This document shows positions 1 through 8,096 of a stretch of 64,000 nt of DNA, one piece after another. Each line of letters opens with the position of its first letter. The stretch's first letter is position 1. The translations under genes and the position numbers were made by a program. Origin of the DNA: DAOTXR01 sp034435375 (GTDB taxonomy: Bacteria > Chloroflexota > Anaerolineae > Aggregatilineales > UBA3940); assembly GCA_034435375.1 (NCBI GenBank), contig DAOTXR010000073.1, positions 62,001-126,000 of the forward strand. Direction: 5' to 3'. The notes below the pieces were generated by a model that ran no database searches, was not told where the DNA came from, and saw nothing but the letters and a program-made list of their open reading frames with translations.

Positions 1-278
1 TCGTAGGCGCTGCCGTGCTCCAGCTGGAGCGCCAGCGCACGCTCCAGGATTTCGTGGGGAACGCCGGGCAGACTGGCGCCGCCGTCACCCTGTGAGGCAT
101 CGAACACCGGGCTGTCGGGGTGGGCATCCTGGTAAGCGCTTAATCCCTTCTTGATCAGGAACATGCGTGACGTAGGAATGGCTGCCATGTGAGTCGGATA
201 GTCGCTAACCGGAACTAGCGCCTCCGGGGCGGTCACAAAGACAGGCGTGTCATGATCGAGGGCAGCGTATTCAGGCAT
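1..278 (-). CDS. PLP-dependent aminotransferase, N-terminal part (runs off window)
   Basis: An open frame runs from an ATG at 278 to the left edge, giving 92 residues with no stop. The translation contains IPTSRMFLIKKGL followed by FDASQGDGGASLPGVP, which resembles the N-terminal region of class I/II aminotransferases, where a substrate-binding loop precedes the PLP domain. The PLP lysine and the large domain lie outside the window, so substrate and family branch cannot be judged. No strong ribosome binding site is visible before this ATG. It is transcribed divergently from the nitroreductase. The aminotransferase call is an inference from this short motif region. Confidence 0.55.
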   Translation of the reverse strand, partial: MPEYAALDHDTPVFVTAPEALVPVSDYPTHMAAIPTSRMFLIKKGLSAYQDAHPDSPVFDASQGDGGASLPGVPHEILERALALQLEHGSAY

Positions 279-508
279 GGCTTTGTCCACTCGAAGAATG
301 CGGGGATTCCGCGCGGGCGGGCGCGATGGCCGGCCATGGGCCGGGGCTGGAGTGCATGTTACAGAGTCTGGAGGGAGATGTCAAGAGGCATAGCACGACT
401 TTTATGGAATTTTGTTGCTGATCGGGCTTGAGTTGGCCCCGCGCTGAACCTCACCCCGAAACGCACCCTGTCAAGAGCAAAGGCTTACCTCCCATCCTGA
501 GTGGGGTG

Positions 509-514
509 TATAAT
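509..514 (+). promoter_or_regulatory. -10 box TATAAT upstream of the nitroreductase gene
   Basis: A perfect TATAAT lies 52 bases before the nitroreductase start. The best -35 is TTACCT at 485-490 with an 18-base spacer, which is weak. Confidence 0.45.
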
Positions 515-566
515 GGTATCATCCAGGTGTTTTTCATTCCACGCCAACCACACGAGAAAGTAGCCT

Positions 567-1136
567 ATGCTCAAAGACCTGATCCTCAAGAATCGCAGCA
601 CCCGTCGATTTGATCAGAGCGTCGCCATTTCGAGGGAGACATTGCGAGAGCTGGTCGACCTGGCCCGTCTCTCGGCCTCAGGGGCCAACCGCCAGCCCCT
701 CAAGTATATTCTCTCGTGCGATCCTCAGAAGAACGCCCTCATCTTTCCACACCTCAGATGGGCGGGATACCTCAAGGATTGGGGCGGGCCTGCCGAAGGC
801 GAGCGCCCGACGGCATACATCGTCATTCTGCGCGACGACGAGATCAGCCTGAGCGTCGACTGTGACCACGGCATCGCAGCTCAGAGCATCCTGCTGGGCG
901 CGACCGAGCGTGGGCTGGGTGGGTGCATCCTCGGCTCGGTCCAGCGCGACGAGATGCGCCAGGCCCTGGGAATCCCTGACCGCTACTACATCCTGCTGGT
1001 GATCGCGCTAGGCAAACCTGCCGAGACGGTGGTGATCGAACCGGTTGGCGCAGACGGCGACATCAAGTACTGGCGCGACGAAGCAGGCGTCCACCACGTG
1101 CCCAAACGCTCGCTGGATGAGATCATCATTGGCTAG
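567..1136 (+). CDS. Nitroreductase family FMN-dependent oxidoreductase
   Basis: A 189-residue protein with nitroreductase features: an N-terminal RSTRRF motif (residues 10-15) that contacts the FMN phosphate, SASGANRQPLKYIL near residue 36 (the family's SG.N.QPW region), and GGCILGSVQRDEMRQALGIP followed by a YYILLVIALGKPAE strand typical of the C-terminal half. The family uses NAD(P)H to reduce nitro-compounds, quinones or, in some branches, iodotyrosine-like substrates; the substrate here cannot be assigned. Length is normal for the small single-domain class. It stands alone, 98 bases before a PPOX-type flavoprotein gene, so the two may share a flavin-redox role. Confidence 0.85.
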   Translation: MLKDLILKNRSTRRFDQSVAISRETLRELVDLARLSASGANRQPLKYILSCDPQKNALIFPHLRWAGYLKDWGGPAEGERPTAYIVILRDDEISLSVDCDHGIAAQSILLGATERGLGGCILGSVQRDEMRQALGIPDRYYILLVIALGKPAETVVIEPVGADGDIKYWRDEAGVHHVPKRSLDEIIIG

Positions 1137-1234
1137 CCTGGTGAGACTCATCGCAACCCAGGGATCGGCCTCATCTTCCTGTCTCTGGAGGGACAGGACC
1201 TCATCGCTAAGCACAAGTTGACCAGGAGCACGCC

Positions 1235-2035
1235 ATGTCTGTGTTAGCACAATCCCCCGGCCTGCTTGACGCGCTGCGGGGCGAGATGACCCCCAAGTTC
1301 CTCGCCACCCGCAGCCCGGAAGGCATCCCCAACGTGGTACCCGTCGTGTCAACGCTGCCCGACGAGGAGCAGCCCGACACGCTGTTTTTCGGCAACTTCC
1401 TGCTACGCAAGAGCATCAAGAACCTAGAGCGCGACACGCGCGTTGGCTTGCTGGTGATCACCGCCGATCTGAACGGTTGGAGGCTCACAGGCGAGTTTCT
1501 CGGCTTTGAGCGCACTGGGCCGCACGTTGAGCGGCAGATGAACAGCGGGCTGCTGCGTTACAACGCCTACACCGGCGTCCGCAACGCGGGTCTGATCCGC
1601 GTTACGGCGGTGGAAGGGGCATTCCGCGTGTCGAAGATGCAGGTGCTGCGCGACTATGTGCTGGCCCGGCTGGCTACGCTGGGCGGGATCGCCCGCGCCA
1701 AGGACGGCGTCTCGATTCCCCTGCCAGTGCGGCGCGAGTTCGGCAAGATGGTAGCAGTGAAGGTGCTGGCCTGGGTACGCGACGATGGCTATCCGACTAT
1801 TGTGCCGATGCTCTCAATGCAGCCTGCCGGGGCGCAGACTATGGTCTGCTGGCGAGGGCTGCGCGACCTGCCCGCCCCACCGCCTGGCGCTCTGGTGGCG
1901 ACCAACATCCTGACGTTCGAGGCTATCTCGTACCAGGCCAAGGGACGCTGGATGGGCAGCGGAAACGTGGGGGCGGTGCTGGTGCAAGAAGTGTATGCTG
2001 GTGGGCCGCCGCACCCCGGCGGCAGAGTGGCGTAA
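1235..2035 (+). CDS. Pyridoxamine-5'-phosphate-oxidase-like split-barrel flavoprotein
   Basis: A 266-residue protein with an AGGAG ribosome binding site before its ATG. The N-terminal half has the FMN-binding split-barrel pattern: KFLATRSPEGIPNVVPV (residues about 21-37), then TLFFGNFLLRKSIKNLERDTRVGLLV, in which the nucleotide-binding lysine/arginine positions of PPOX-type proteins can be seen. A second half beginning near VRREFGKMVAVKVLAWVRDDGYPTIVP repeats the same strand pattern, so the protein may hold two related barrels. PPOX-type proteins bind FMN, F420 or haem; the cofactor cannot be told from this sequence. Confidence 0.7.
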   Translation: MSVLAQSPGLLDALRGEMTPKFLATRSPEGIPNVVPVVSTLPDEEQPDTLFFGNFLLRKSIKNLERDTRVGLLVITADLNGWRLTGEFLGFERTGPHVERQMNSGLLRYNAYTGVRNAGLIRVTAVEGAFRVSKMQVLRDYVLARLATLGGIARAKDGVSIPLPVRREFGKMVAVKVLAWVRDDGYPTIVPMLSMQPAGAQTMVCWRGLRDLPAPPPGALVATNILTFEAISYQAKGRWMGSGNVGAVLVQEVYAGGPPHPGGRVA

Positions 2036-2039
2036 AGTC

Positions 2040-2159
2040 CGCCGGAGGCCAACGCCTCCGGCGACAGCTCCATACGCCTGCTGAAGCAGGCCCCTGGTTC
2101 CGGGGGCACGCTTTAGCGTGCGGATGAGTCCCTGTGGCCGGGCGGTTCAGCGCCCGGCC
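2040..2159. repeat. Cluster of four short perfect hairpins
   Basis: Four consecutive palindromes fill the space between two convergent genes: 2040-2063 (10-bp stem, loop CAAC), 2076-2091 (GCCTGC, loop TGAA), 2106-2121 (GCACGC, loop TTTA) and 2136-2159 (9-bp stem, loop GTTCAG). Stems differ in sequence but share GC-rich arms with short loops, mostly A/T-rich. None is followed by a T-run, so ordinary intrinsic termination is not evident. It could be a REP-like array or an mRNA-end structure shared by both convergent transcripts. Confidence 0.7.
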
Positions 2160-2227
2160 AGTGGGTCCCCAACGCAGACCACAGCCCTCCAGAGCAACCT
2201 GCGCCGCCGCCCCACCGACCGGGCTGG

Positions 2228-3355
2228 CTACACCAGGCGCGAGACAAGCGCCAGCAGGATGCCCCCAGCCAACACACTGCCCAACTGGCCCGCCGTGTTG
2301 GCCCCCATGGCATGCATCAGGATAAAGTTCTCGAAATCCTCGTCCTGGGCCACTTGAGCCACCAGGCGACCGGCCATGGGGAAGGCGCTGATGCCCGCCG
2401 CGCCGATCAGGGGGTTGATCTTGCCACGGCTCATGGCCGCAAGCAGCTTGCCGAACAGCAATCCGGCCACTGTGTCCAGCCCAAAGGCTGCCAGGCCCAG
2501 AATCAGAATCTGGAGCGTATCCCAGCGCAGGAAAGTTGCGGCGCTCATGGTCGAGCCGATGGTAAGGCCCAGAAACAGCGTGGCCACGTTGATGATCTCG
2601 TTCTGGGCCGAGCGGCTGAGGCGCTCAACAACGCCGCTCTCGCGCAGCAGGTTGCCCAACATCAACATGCTGATCAGGGGGGCGGCGTCGGGCACAAGCA
2701 GGCTGACGATCAGAGCGGCAAGGATGGGGAAGACCACCAGCGCACGGCGCGATACGGGGCGTGGGGCATACTCCATGCGGATGCGACGCTCGGCGGGGGT
2801 GGTGAGCAGCTTCATCAGCGGCGGCTGGATGATGGGGACCAGGCTCATGTACGAGTAAGCCGCCACGGCGATAGGGGCCAGCAGGTTGGGGGCAAGGCGA
2901 GTGGCGACGAAGATCGAGGTGGGGCCGTCGATAGCGCCAATCACGCCAATGGAGGCAGCCTCGTTGAGCGGGAAACCCAGCAGAGTAGCCAGGATCAGCG
3001 TGCCGTAGATGCCGAACTGTCCGGCTGCGCCCAACAGCGCCATACGAGGCTGGGCCAGCAGCGGGCTGAAGTCGAGCATGGCTCCCACGCCGACGAAGAT
3101 CAGCAGCGGAAATAACTCGGTCTCGATGCCAAAGCGGTACAGCAGCCAGAAGACTCCGCCCTCATCTGTCATGCCGGTGAGCGGGATGTTGGCCAGGATG
3201 CAGCCAAAGCCAATGGGCAGCAGCAGCACCGGCTCGTACTCTTTGACAACGGCCAGGGCGATCAGCCCACCGCCAACCAGGATCATCACTGCCTGGCCGG
3301 GAGTGAAAGCCATAAAACCCTTGAACAGTTGGGGCGCAAGCTCAGATAGGTCCAT
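2228..3355 (-). CDS. mmdB: Sodium-translocating decarboxylase beta subunit (OadB/MmdB family)
   Basis: A 375-residue, very hydrophobic protein with roughly ten membrane segments. It carries the two family signatures: GAIDGPTSIFVATRLAP, holding the intramembrane Asp of the GADGPT region, and TIGSTMSAATFL, the conserved serine-containing segment. In this family the beta subunit decarboxylates the carboxybiotin formed by the alpha subunit and couples it to export of Na+. It is the last gene of a minus-strand operon, starting 14 bases after the biotin carrier stop, with GGAAGG as ribosome binding site. Context points to methylmalonyl-CoA rather than oxaloacetate as substrate, because the alpha subunit is of the acyl-CoA carboxyltransferase type. 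Confidence 0.93.
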   Translation of the reverse strand: MDLSELAPQLFKGFMAFTPGQAVMILVGGGLIALAVVKEYEPVLLLPIGFGCILANIPLTGMTDEGGVFWLLYRFGIETELFPLLIFVGVGAMLDFSPLLAQPRMALLGAAGQFGIYGTLILATLLGFPLNEAASIGVIGAIDGPTSIFVATRLAPNLLAPIAVAAYSYMSLVPIIQPPLMKLLTTPAERRIRMEYAPRPVSRRALVVFPILAALIVSLLVPDAAPLISMLMLGNLLRESGVVERLSRSAQNEIINVATLFLGLTIGSTMSAATFLRWDTLQILILGLAAFGLDTVAGLLFGKLLAAMSRGKINPLIGAAGISAFPMAGRLVAQVAQDEDFENFILMHAMGANTAGQLGSVLAGGILLALVSRLV

Positions 3356-3369
3356 GCTGGCAGCCTTCC

Positions 3370-3828
3370 CTAATCGGCGTATTCCATCAGGATAGCGTGG
3401 TGCCTGACGTGCTCGCCGACAGCCACATGCACCGCCGCGATGCGCCCCTCACGGGAGGCGCGGATGACGTTGTTCATCTTCATGGCCTCCAGCACGCACA
3501 GCTCCTGGCCAAACTTGACAACCGAGCCAGGCTTGACGGCGATGGAACGGATCACGCCAGGGATGGGCGCATAGACAGCATTGAGCTTGGGCACGGCCTG
3601 GGCGCCGTTCCCACCAGGCTGCACAGCCGGGACGGCAGGGGGGATGGGCGCCGGCGGGGCCTGATCGACAGATCGGTCGCCTGCCGGAACGGGATGGACG
3701 GCGCGGCTCTCAGGCCACACCTCAAACGTCTCGCCATCGACGATGGCCAGCACCGGGCGGGCGTGCAGATCGACGATCTCCACATCGAAAGTCTGACCTT
3801 CCACAGTCACTCTGACAATTGTAGTCAT
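3370..3828 (-). CDS. mmdC: Biotin carboxyl carrier protein of the decarboxylase
   Basis: A 152-residue protein with a C-terminal biotinyl domain; the biotin attachment motif EAMKMNN places the modified lysine at residue 117. The first 45 residues form a small strand-rich region, joined by a Pro/Ala-rich linker (about 46-80) that would act as a swinging arm. I place the start at the ATG at 3828 because it overlaps the previous gene's stop in an ATGA arrangement; a longer in-frame ORF upstream would run inside that gene. The carrier moves the carboxyl group from the mmdA product in the cytoplasm to the membrane subunit. Confidence 0.92.
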   Translation of the reverse strand: MTTIVRVTVEGQTFDVEIVDLHARPVLAIVDGETFEVWPESRAVHPVPAGDRSVDQAPPAPIPPAVPAVQPGGNGAQAVPKLNAVYAPIPGVIRSIAVKPGSVVKFGQELCVLEAMKMNNVIRASREGRIAAVHVAVGEHVRHHAILMEYAD

Positions 3829-4187
3829 CGAACAGGACCTCGTTGCTTCAACTGACGACCGCGCATCACGGCCTGCCAAGCGCTGATGATGGCCGTGGGG
3901 GGCGGCGGGAAGACGTTCGGCTCGGCGATCTGGTCGCGGGCCAGCGCCAGCGCGACGGCAATTGCCGCTGCACGCGCACGCAGCTGCCGCCGCTCAAAGT
4001 CGGCGGCGGAGGGCAGGGCAGGCGCAAGAACCTCACCGGTCTGTCCAGAGGGTTGGTCGGTGGACTCGCGCCTGCTGCTCAGGCGGACGAGCAGCGACAT
4101 CATGAGCATCACCAGGAGGATGCCGGCAAAGACCAGCCCCATCCCGACCAGAGTGATTCCGAAAACAACCGCCAGGTTGTCTGCCAT
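3825..4187 (-). CDS. mmdD: OadG-like small membrane subunit of the decarboxylase
   Basis: A 120-residue protein with a single N-terminal membrane segment (residues about 5-35, LAVVFGITLVGMGLVFAGIL) followed by a charged cytoplasmic tail with RRQLRARAAAIAVALALARDQ and a Pro-rich stretch. That architecture matches the OadG/gamma-delta subunits that hold the membrane and soluble parts of the sodium pump together. It lies between mmdA and the biotin carrier, as expected, with ribosome binding site AAAGGACG. The sequence is poorly conserved in the family, so the call leans on position and topology. An 88-base gap holding a 50-bp palindrome separates it from mmdA. Confidence 0.8.
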   Translation of the reverse strand: MADNLAVVFGITLVGMGLVFAGILLVMLMMSLLVRLSSRRESTDQPSGQTGEVLAPALPSAADFERRQLRARAAAIAVALALARDQIAEPNVFPPPPTAIISAWQAVMRGRQLKQRGPVR

Positions 4188-4209
4188 CGTACGTCCTTTC
4201 GGATGACGC

Positions 4210-4259
4210 CTGAGTGTTTTGCGAAAAGTATTTCAAAGACTTTCGGAGAAACACTTAAG
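4210..4259. repeat. 50-bp imperfect palindrome, copy 1 of 3 (inside the mmd operon)
   Basis: Arms read CTGAGTGTTTTGCGAAAAGT and ACTTTCGGAGAAACACTTAAG-like on the other side, with a short AT-rich centre. By eye about 37 of 50 positions match the copy at 59902-59951 when two single-base gaps are allowed, and the right half resembles the copy at 17161-17207. It sits in the gap between mmdA and the OadG-like gene. Confidence 0.7.
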
Positions 4260-4275
4260 CGTCTCAATAAAACGC

Positions 4276-5829
4276 TCAGACCGGGATGTTGCCGTGCTTG
4301 CGCGGCGGCGCGGGCGAGTACTTGTCGCGCAGGGCAGCCAGAGCGACGATGATCTTGGGGCGCGTCTCGCGCGGCTCAATGATGTCATCGATGAAACCAG
4401 CGCTGGCAGCGCGGTAGGGATTGTTGAACCGATCGCGATAATCCTTGATCAGGCGGGCGCGCTCGGCGGCGGGGTCAGGAGCGGCTTCGATCTGGGCCTT
4501 AAACAGGATATCCACAGCTCCTTCAGCTCCCATGACGGCGATCTCGGCGCTGGGCCAAGCGTAGTTCACGTCGGTGCCCAGATATTTGCTGGACATGACG
4601 ATGTAGGCTCCACCATAAGCTTTGCGGGTGATGACGCTGATCTTGGGCACGGTGGCCTCGGAATAGGCATATAGCACCTTGGCCCCGTGGCGAATGATGC
4701 CCCGGTACTCTTGATCGATGCCAGGAAGGAAGCCCGGCGAGTCGACGAAAGTGACGAGCGGGATGTTGAAGCAGTCACACATGCGCACAAAGCGGGTGAT
4801 CTTGTCTGAGGCGTCAATGTCGATCACGCCGGCCATCACCCCTGGCTCCTGTGATACGATGCCCACACTGTGGCCGCCAAGGCGAGCCAGCCCAACGATG
4901 GCATTGCAGGCCCAGGTGGGCTGAATCTCCAGGAAGGTCCCTTGGTCAACCACACGCTCGATCACCTCGTGCATACTGTACGGGACGGTCGGATCGAGGG
5001 GAACGATGGAATTCAGCTCCCTATCCATGCGCAGTGGGTCGTCGGTGGGAGCGAAGTAGGGCGGGTTCTCGACGTTGTTGGAGGGGAAATAGCTGAGCAC
5101 GCGACGACACAGGGCCAACACCTCCTGCTCCGAGGATGCCACAAGGTGGGCCGTGCCGCTGATGGACATGTGGACGTGCGCCCCACCCAGGCTCTCCACG
5201 TCGATCTGTTCGCCAGTGACAGCCTTGATGACCTGGGGGCCTGTAAGGAACATGAACGACTGCTTCTCGACCATGAGGATCAAGTCGGTCAGGGCAGGAG
5301 AATAGGCTGCGCCGCCCGCGCAGGGGCCGAGCATCACGCTGATCTGGGGGATCACGCCGGAGTATTGGGCGTTGCGGCGGAAGATCTCGGCGTACCCGGC
5401 CAGGCTTTTGACGCCCTCCTGGATGCGTGCGCCGCCGGAGTCGATCAAGCCGATGATGGGAACGCCATTGCGCAGGGCCAGATCGAGCACGCGACAGATT
5501 TTGTGAGCCTGCATTTCGCCCAAAGTGCCGCCGTAGACAGTGAAATCCTGGGCGTAGACGTACACCGTCCGCCCATCGATCAGGCCGTAGCCCGTGATCA
5601 CGCCATCCCCCAGGTATTTCTCAGTGGCGATGCCCATCTCGTCGCCCTGATGGGTGATGAACGGCTCCAGCTCGTTGAACGTACCAGGATCAAGCAACAG
5701 GTTGAGCCGTTCGCGGGCAGTCAGCTTACCTTTGCTGTGCTGCTTCTCGATGCGGTCGGGGCCGCCGCCCTGATGAACACGCTCACGCATGGCACGCAAC
5801 TCAACAACGCGGGGATCATCTTCAGTCAT
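4276..5829 (-). CDS. mmdA: Methylmalonyl-CoA decarboxylase alpha subunit (acyl-CoA carboxyltransferase)
   Basis: A 517-residue carboxyltransferase of the PccB/MmdA family. Visible landmarks are KGKLTARERLNLLLD near the N terminus, the N-terminal crotonase-like half with GLIDSGGARIQEGV and GPCAGGAAYSPALTD (oxyanion-hole glycines), and the C-terminal half with SPGFLPG and RKAYGGAYIVM. The length is typical. It transfers the carboxyl group from methylmalonyl-CoA to biotin; with the OadB-like and biotin subunits downstream this gives a sodium-pumping methylmalonyl-CoA decarboxylase. No biotin carboxylase gene is adjacent, which argues against a propionyl-CoA carboxylase. It is the first gene of the operon. 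Confidence 0.92.
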   Translation of the reverse strand: MTEDDPRVVELRAMRERVHQGGGPDRIEKQHSKGKLTARERLNLLLDPGTFNELEPFITHQGDEMGIATEKYLGDGVITGYGLIDGRTVYVYAQDFTVYGGTLGEMQAHKICRVLDLALRNGVPIIGLIDSGGARIQEGVKSLAGYAEIFRRNAQYSGVIPQISVMLGPCAGGAAYSPALTDLILMVEKQSFMFLTGPQVIKAVTGEQIDVESLGGAHVHMSISGTAHLVASSEQEVLALCRRVLSYFPSNNVENPPYFAPTDDPLRMDRELNSIVPLDPTVPYSMHEVIERVVDQGTFLEIQPTWACNAIVGLARLGGHSVGIVSQEPGVMAGVIDIDASDKITRFVRMCDCFNIPLVTFVDSPGFLPGIDQEYRGIIRHGAKVLYAYSEATVPKISVITRKAYGGAYIVMSSKYLGTDVNYAWPSAEIAVMGAEGAVDILFKAQIEAAPDPAAERARLIKDYRDRFNNPYRAASAGFIDDIIEPRETRPKIIVALAALRDKYSPAPPRKHGNIPV

Positions 5830-5970
5830 GGTGTTTCCTCACCTGGTGTGCGCTTGTCGGGCAGAGGATGCAGATGCAGCCATCCTGTCACATTCCCGCC
5901 GGATGCGTCTTTTCACCAAGCTTACCTGCTGGCAAAGCCATCGTGCAGCGTCCGTAAATCATCAATACAA

Positions 5971-5986
5971 TGTGATAGTTATCACA
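5971..5986. promoter_or_regulatory. CRP/FNR-family operator, perfect palindrome
   Basis: TGTGATAGTTATCACA is a perfect 7-2-7 inverted repeat that matches the CRP consensus TGTGA-N6-TCACA exactly. It lies 142 bases before mmdA and about 120 bases upstream of the predicted pan transcription start. Binding by a CRP-type regulator is inferred; no such gene is in the window. Confidence 0.65.
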
Positions 5987-6070
5987 ATCAGCCACGGACA
6001 GCATGAACAGTGTGCTGCAATTCGGAACCGCAGCCCGCCGAACAGGCCACGGTGCACGAAACTCCCGTTT

Positions 6071-6098
6071 TTGACCTCCTCTCCGAACCGGCTACAAT
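6071..6098 (+). promoter_or_regulatory. Sigma-70-type promoter of the pan operon
   Basis: TTGACC at 6071-6076, a 16-base spacer and TACAAT at 6093-6098. Transcription would start near 6105, leaving a leader of about 160 bases before panB. Confidence 0.6.
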
Positions 6099-6104
6099 CC
6101 AGGA

Positions 6105-6264
6105 GGCCGGCGCTGACACACCACGGTGATCTGGAGCGCCATCTTCCGGGCGGCGTCGGGGCGACGTCTCAAAAGGATGAGCTGAGCAAGGGTCGCTTGG
6201 GGGAGAGGCTCCATGCCCCAACACGGACCGTCTATCTCAGCGCCGGTATTGAGGAGTTACGGCG
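6105..6264 (+). promoter_or_regulatory. Structured 5' leader of the panB-panE-panC mRNA
   Basis: The leader contains paired segments: GGCGCT near 6110 with AGCGCC near 6134, and GCTGAG at 6181-6186 with CTCAGC at 6236-6241 enclosing a GC-rich internal region. A leader this long before panB fits the known pan RNA motif class in function and location, but I cannot confirm the motif by eye. Confidence 0.35.
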
Positions 6265-7119
6265 ATGGACAAAGTCACGATTCACACCTTCAGAACGATG
6301 AAAGAGCGTGGCGAGCCGATCGCGATGCTGACTGCCTACGATTACCCGACCGCGCTGCTGCTCGATCAGAGCGGCATCGACATGATCCTGGTAGGAGATT
6401 CGGTCGGGATGGTGGTGCATGGCTTCGAGACGACGCTGCCGGTCACCATGGACATGATGGTGATGCATTGCCAGGCCGTGCGGCGGGGGGTCAAACGCGC
6501 CTTTGTGATCGGGGACATGCCCTTCATGAGCTATCAAGCGTCGGTAGAGGATGCCATGCGCAACGCAGCACGCTTTCTGGCCGAAGGAGGCGCAGATGCC
6601 GTCAAGCTGGAGGGGGGTCGCCGCATGGCGGAGACGGTGCGGGCGCTGGTCGAGACCGGGATCGCAGTGCAGGGACACATTGGGCTGACGCCGCAGAGTG
6701 TCAGCGCATTGGGAGGGCTGAAATCGCAAGGGCGCACAGTCGAGGCTGCCCGCCGCTTGATCGAGGATGCGCTGGCGTTGGAGGACGCCGGGGTGTTCAG
6801 CCTGGTGCTGGAGGCCGTCCCGGCGCGGCTAGCGACGCTGATCACGCGCAAGGTTGGCGTGCCAACCATCGGCATCGGCGCAGGGGCAGGTTGCGACGGG
6901 CAGGTGCTGGTGACGCACGATCTGCTGGGGCTGTTCGAGCGGTTCACGCCCAGCTTTGTCAAACGGTACGCCAATCTGTCAGAGACGGCCCGGAATGCCT
7001 TCCAGGCCTACATCGACGATGTGCGGGCGCGGCGCTTCCCCGCCGCCGAGCACGAGTACACCCTGCGTGACGAAGTCTGGCAGGCTCTCGAAGCAGAGTT
7101 CGGCGTCGGGCAGGAGTGA
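6265..7119 (+). CDS. panB: 3-methyl-2-oxobutanoate hydroxymethyltransferase
   Basis: A 284-residue PanB. It shows the family landmarks: MLTAYDYPTALLLDQSGIDMILVGDSVGMV (metal-binding DS pair in VGDS), GDMPFMSYQ, GADAVKLEGG and GHIGLTPQS, with GIGAGAGCDGQVLVTHDLLG near the C terminus. It transfers a hydroxymethyl group from 5,10-methylene-THF to 2-oxoisovalerate, the first committed step of pantothenate synthesis. Ribosome binding site GAGGAG precedes the ATG. First gene of the pan operon; panE follows after three bases, suggesting translational coupling. Confidence 0.97.
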   Translation: MDKVTIHTFRTMKERGEPIAMLTAYDYPTALLLDQSGIDMILVGDSVGMVVHGFETTLPVTMDMMVMHCQAVRRGVKRAFVIGDMPFMSYQASVEDAMRNAARFLAEGGADAVKLEGGRRMAETVRALVETGIAVQGHIGLTPQSVSALGGLKSQGRTVEAARRLIEDALALEDAGVFSLVLEAVPARLATLITRKVGVPTIGIGAGAGCDGQVLVTHDLLGLFERFTPSFVKRYANLSETARNAFQAYIDDVRARRFPAAEHEYTLRDEVWQALEAEFGVGQE

Positions 7120-7122
7120 ACC

Positions 7123-8049
7123 ATGCAGGTCACTATTCTAGGTATCGGGGCGATGGGCTGTCTGTTCGGGTCGCGGTTGAGCGCCCACGCCGATGTGACG
7201 CTGATCGGGAGCTGGCCGGAGCAAATCGAAGCGTTGCAGCGCGGCCCGCTGCGCGTCATCGCGCCGGACGGGCGCGAGGAGCAGGCGCTGGTGCGCGTCG
7301 CAACCCGCGTGGAGGGACTCGCGGCGGCAGACCTGGTGCTCATTCTCACCAAAGCCTACAAGACAGCCCAGGCCGCCGAGGCCGCGGCCAAGGCGATCAA
7401 GCCGGACGGACTGGCGTTGACACTGCAAAACGGGCTGGGTAATCTGGAGACGCTCGCCCAACACGTGGGCGCAGCGCGGGCGGCGCTGGGTGTGACCATG
7501 CAGGGCGCGACCACCGACGGACCGGGCGTGCTGCGGCTGGGCGGCAGCGGTCCAACCTATCTGGCCACCCGCGCCGAGATCGCGCCACAGGTGGCCGCCA
7601 CGGCAGCGCTGTTCGAGCGGGCGGGCTTTGAGGTACATATTGTGGATGACGTCACCGGTCTGATGTGGGGCAAACTGGCCATCAATGCCGCCATCAACCC
7701 GATGGCCGCCCTGCTGCGCATCACCAACGGAGCATTGCTCTCATCGGCCTGGGTGCGCCAGGTGATGCGCCAGGCCGCCCAGGAGGTGTGCGCGGTGGCC
7801 AAAGCTCAGGGCATCACCCTGCCCTTCCCAGACGCTGCCGCGCAGGCCGAGCGCGTGGCAGAGATGACAGGCGCTAATCGCGCCTCGATGCTCCAGGATG
7901 TGCTGCGCGGCGCAGAGACGGAGATCGAGGCAATCTGCGGGGCCGTGGTGCAGGCGGGGCAGAAGCTGGGCGTTCCCACGCCCACCAATGCCCTGCTGCA
8001 CTGCCTGGTGAAATCGCTGGAGGAGACACAGGCCAGACGGATCCCATAG
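7123..8049 (+). CDS. panE: 2-dehydropantoate 2-reductase
   Basis: A 308-residue PanE/ApbA-family reductase. The N-terminal Rossmann motif ILGIGAMGCLFGSRL (residues about 4-18) binds NADPH, and LQNGLGN, KLAINAAINPMAAL and the C-terminal TEIEAICGAVVQAGQKLGVPTP correspond to the conserved substrate-domain segments. It reduces ketopantoate to pantoate. It lies between panB and panC, so the operon carries the three enzymes from 2-oxoisovalerate to pantothenate except for the supply of beta-alanine. The pan-operon context supports the PanE assignment over a general ketoacid reductase. Confidence 0.95.
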   Translation: MQVTILGIGAMGCLFGSRLSAHADVTLIGSWPEQIEALQRGPLRVIAPDGREEQALVRVATRVEGLAAADLVLILTKAYKTAQAAEAAAKAIKPDGLALTLQNGLGNLETLAQHVGAARAALGVTMQGATTDGPGVLRLGGSGPTYLATRAEIAPQVAATAALFERAGFEVHIVDDVTGLMWGKLAINAAINPMAALLRITNGALLSSAWVRQVMRQAAQEVCAVAKAQGITLPFPDAAAQAERVAEMTGANRASMLQDVLRGAETEIEAICGAVVQAGQKLGVPTPTNALLHCLVKSLEETQARRIP

Positions 8050-8096
8050 GAACGCTGCAATGACACAGCGACAAGTAAGATAGAGGGCAAACAACC

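Larger units (their letters stand above)
5830..6264. other. Divergent control region between the mmd and pan operons
   Basis: This 435-base stretch has no convincing gene. It contains a CRP-type palindrome at 5971-5986, a promoter for the pan operon at 6071-6098 and a structured leader from about 6105 to 6264. Confidence 0.7.

Noticed and set aside
2040..2159. The hairpin cluster as a CRISPR array
   Set aside because: The repeats differ in sequence and spacing; there is no constant repeat with unique spacers, and no cas gene is near.
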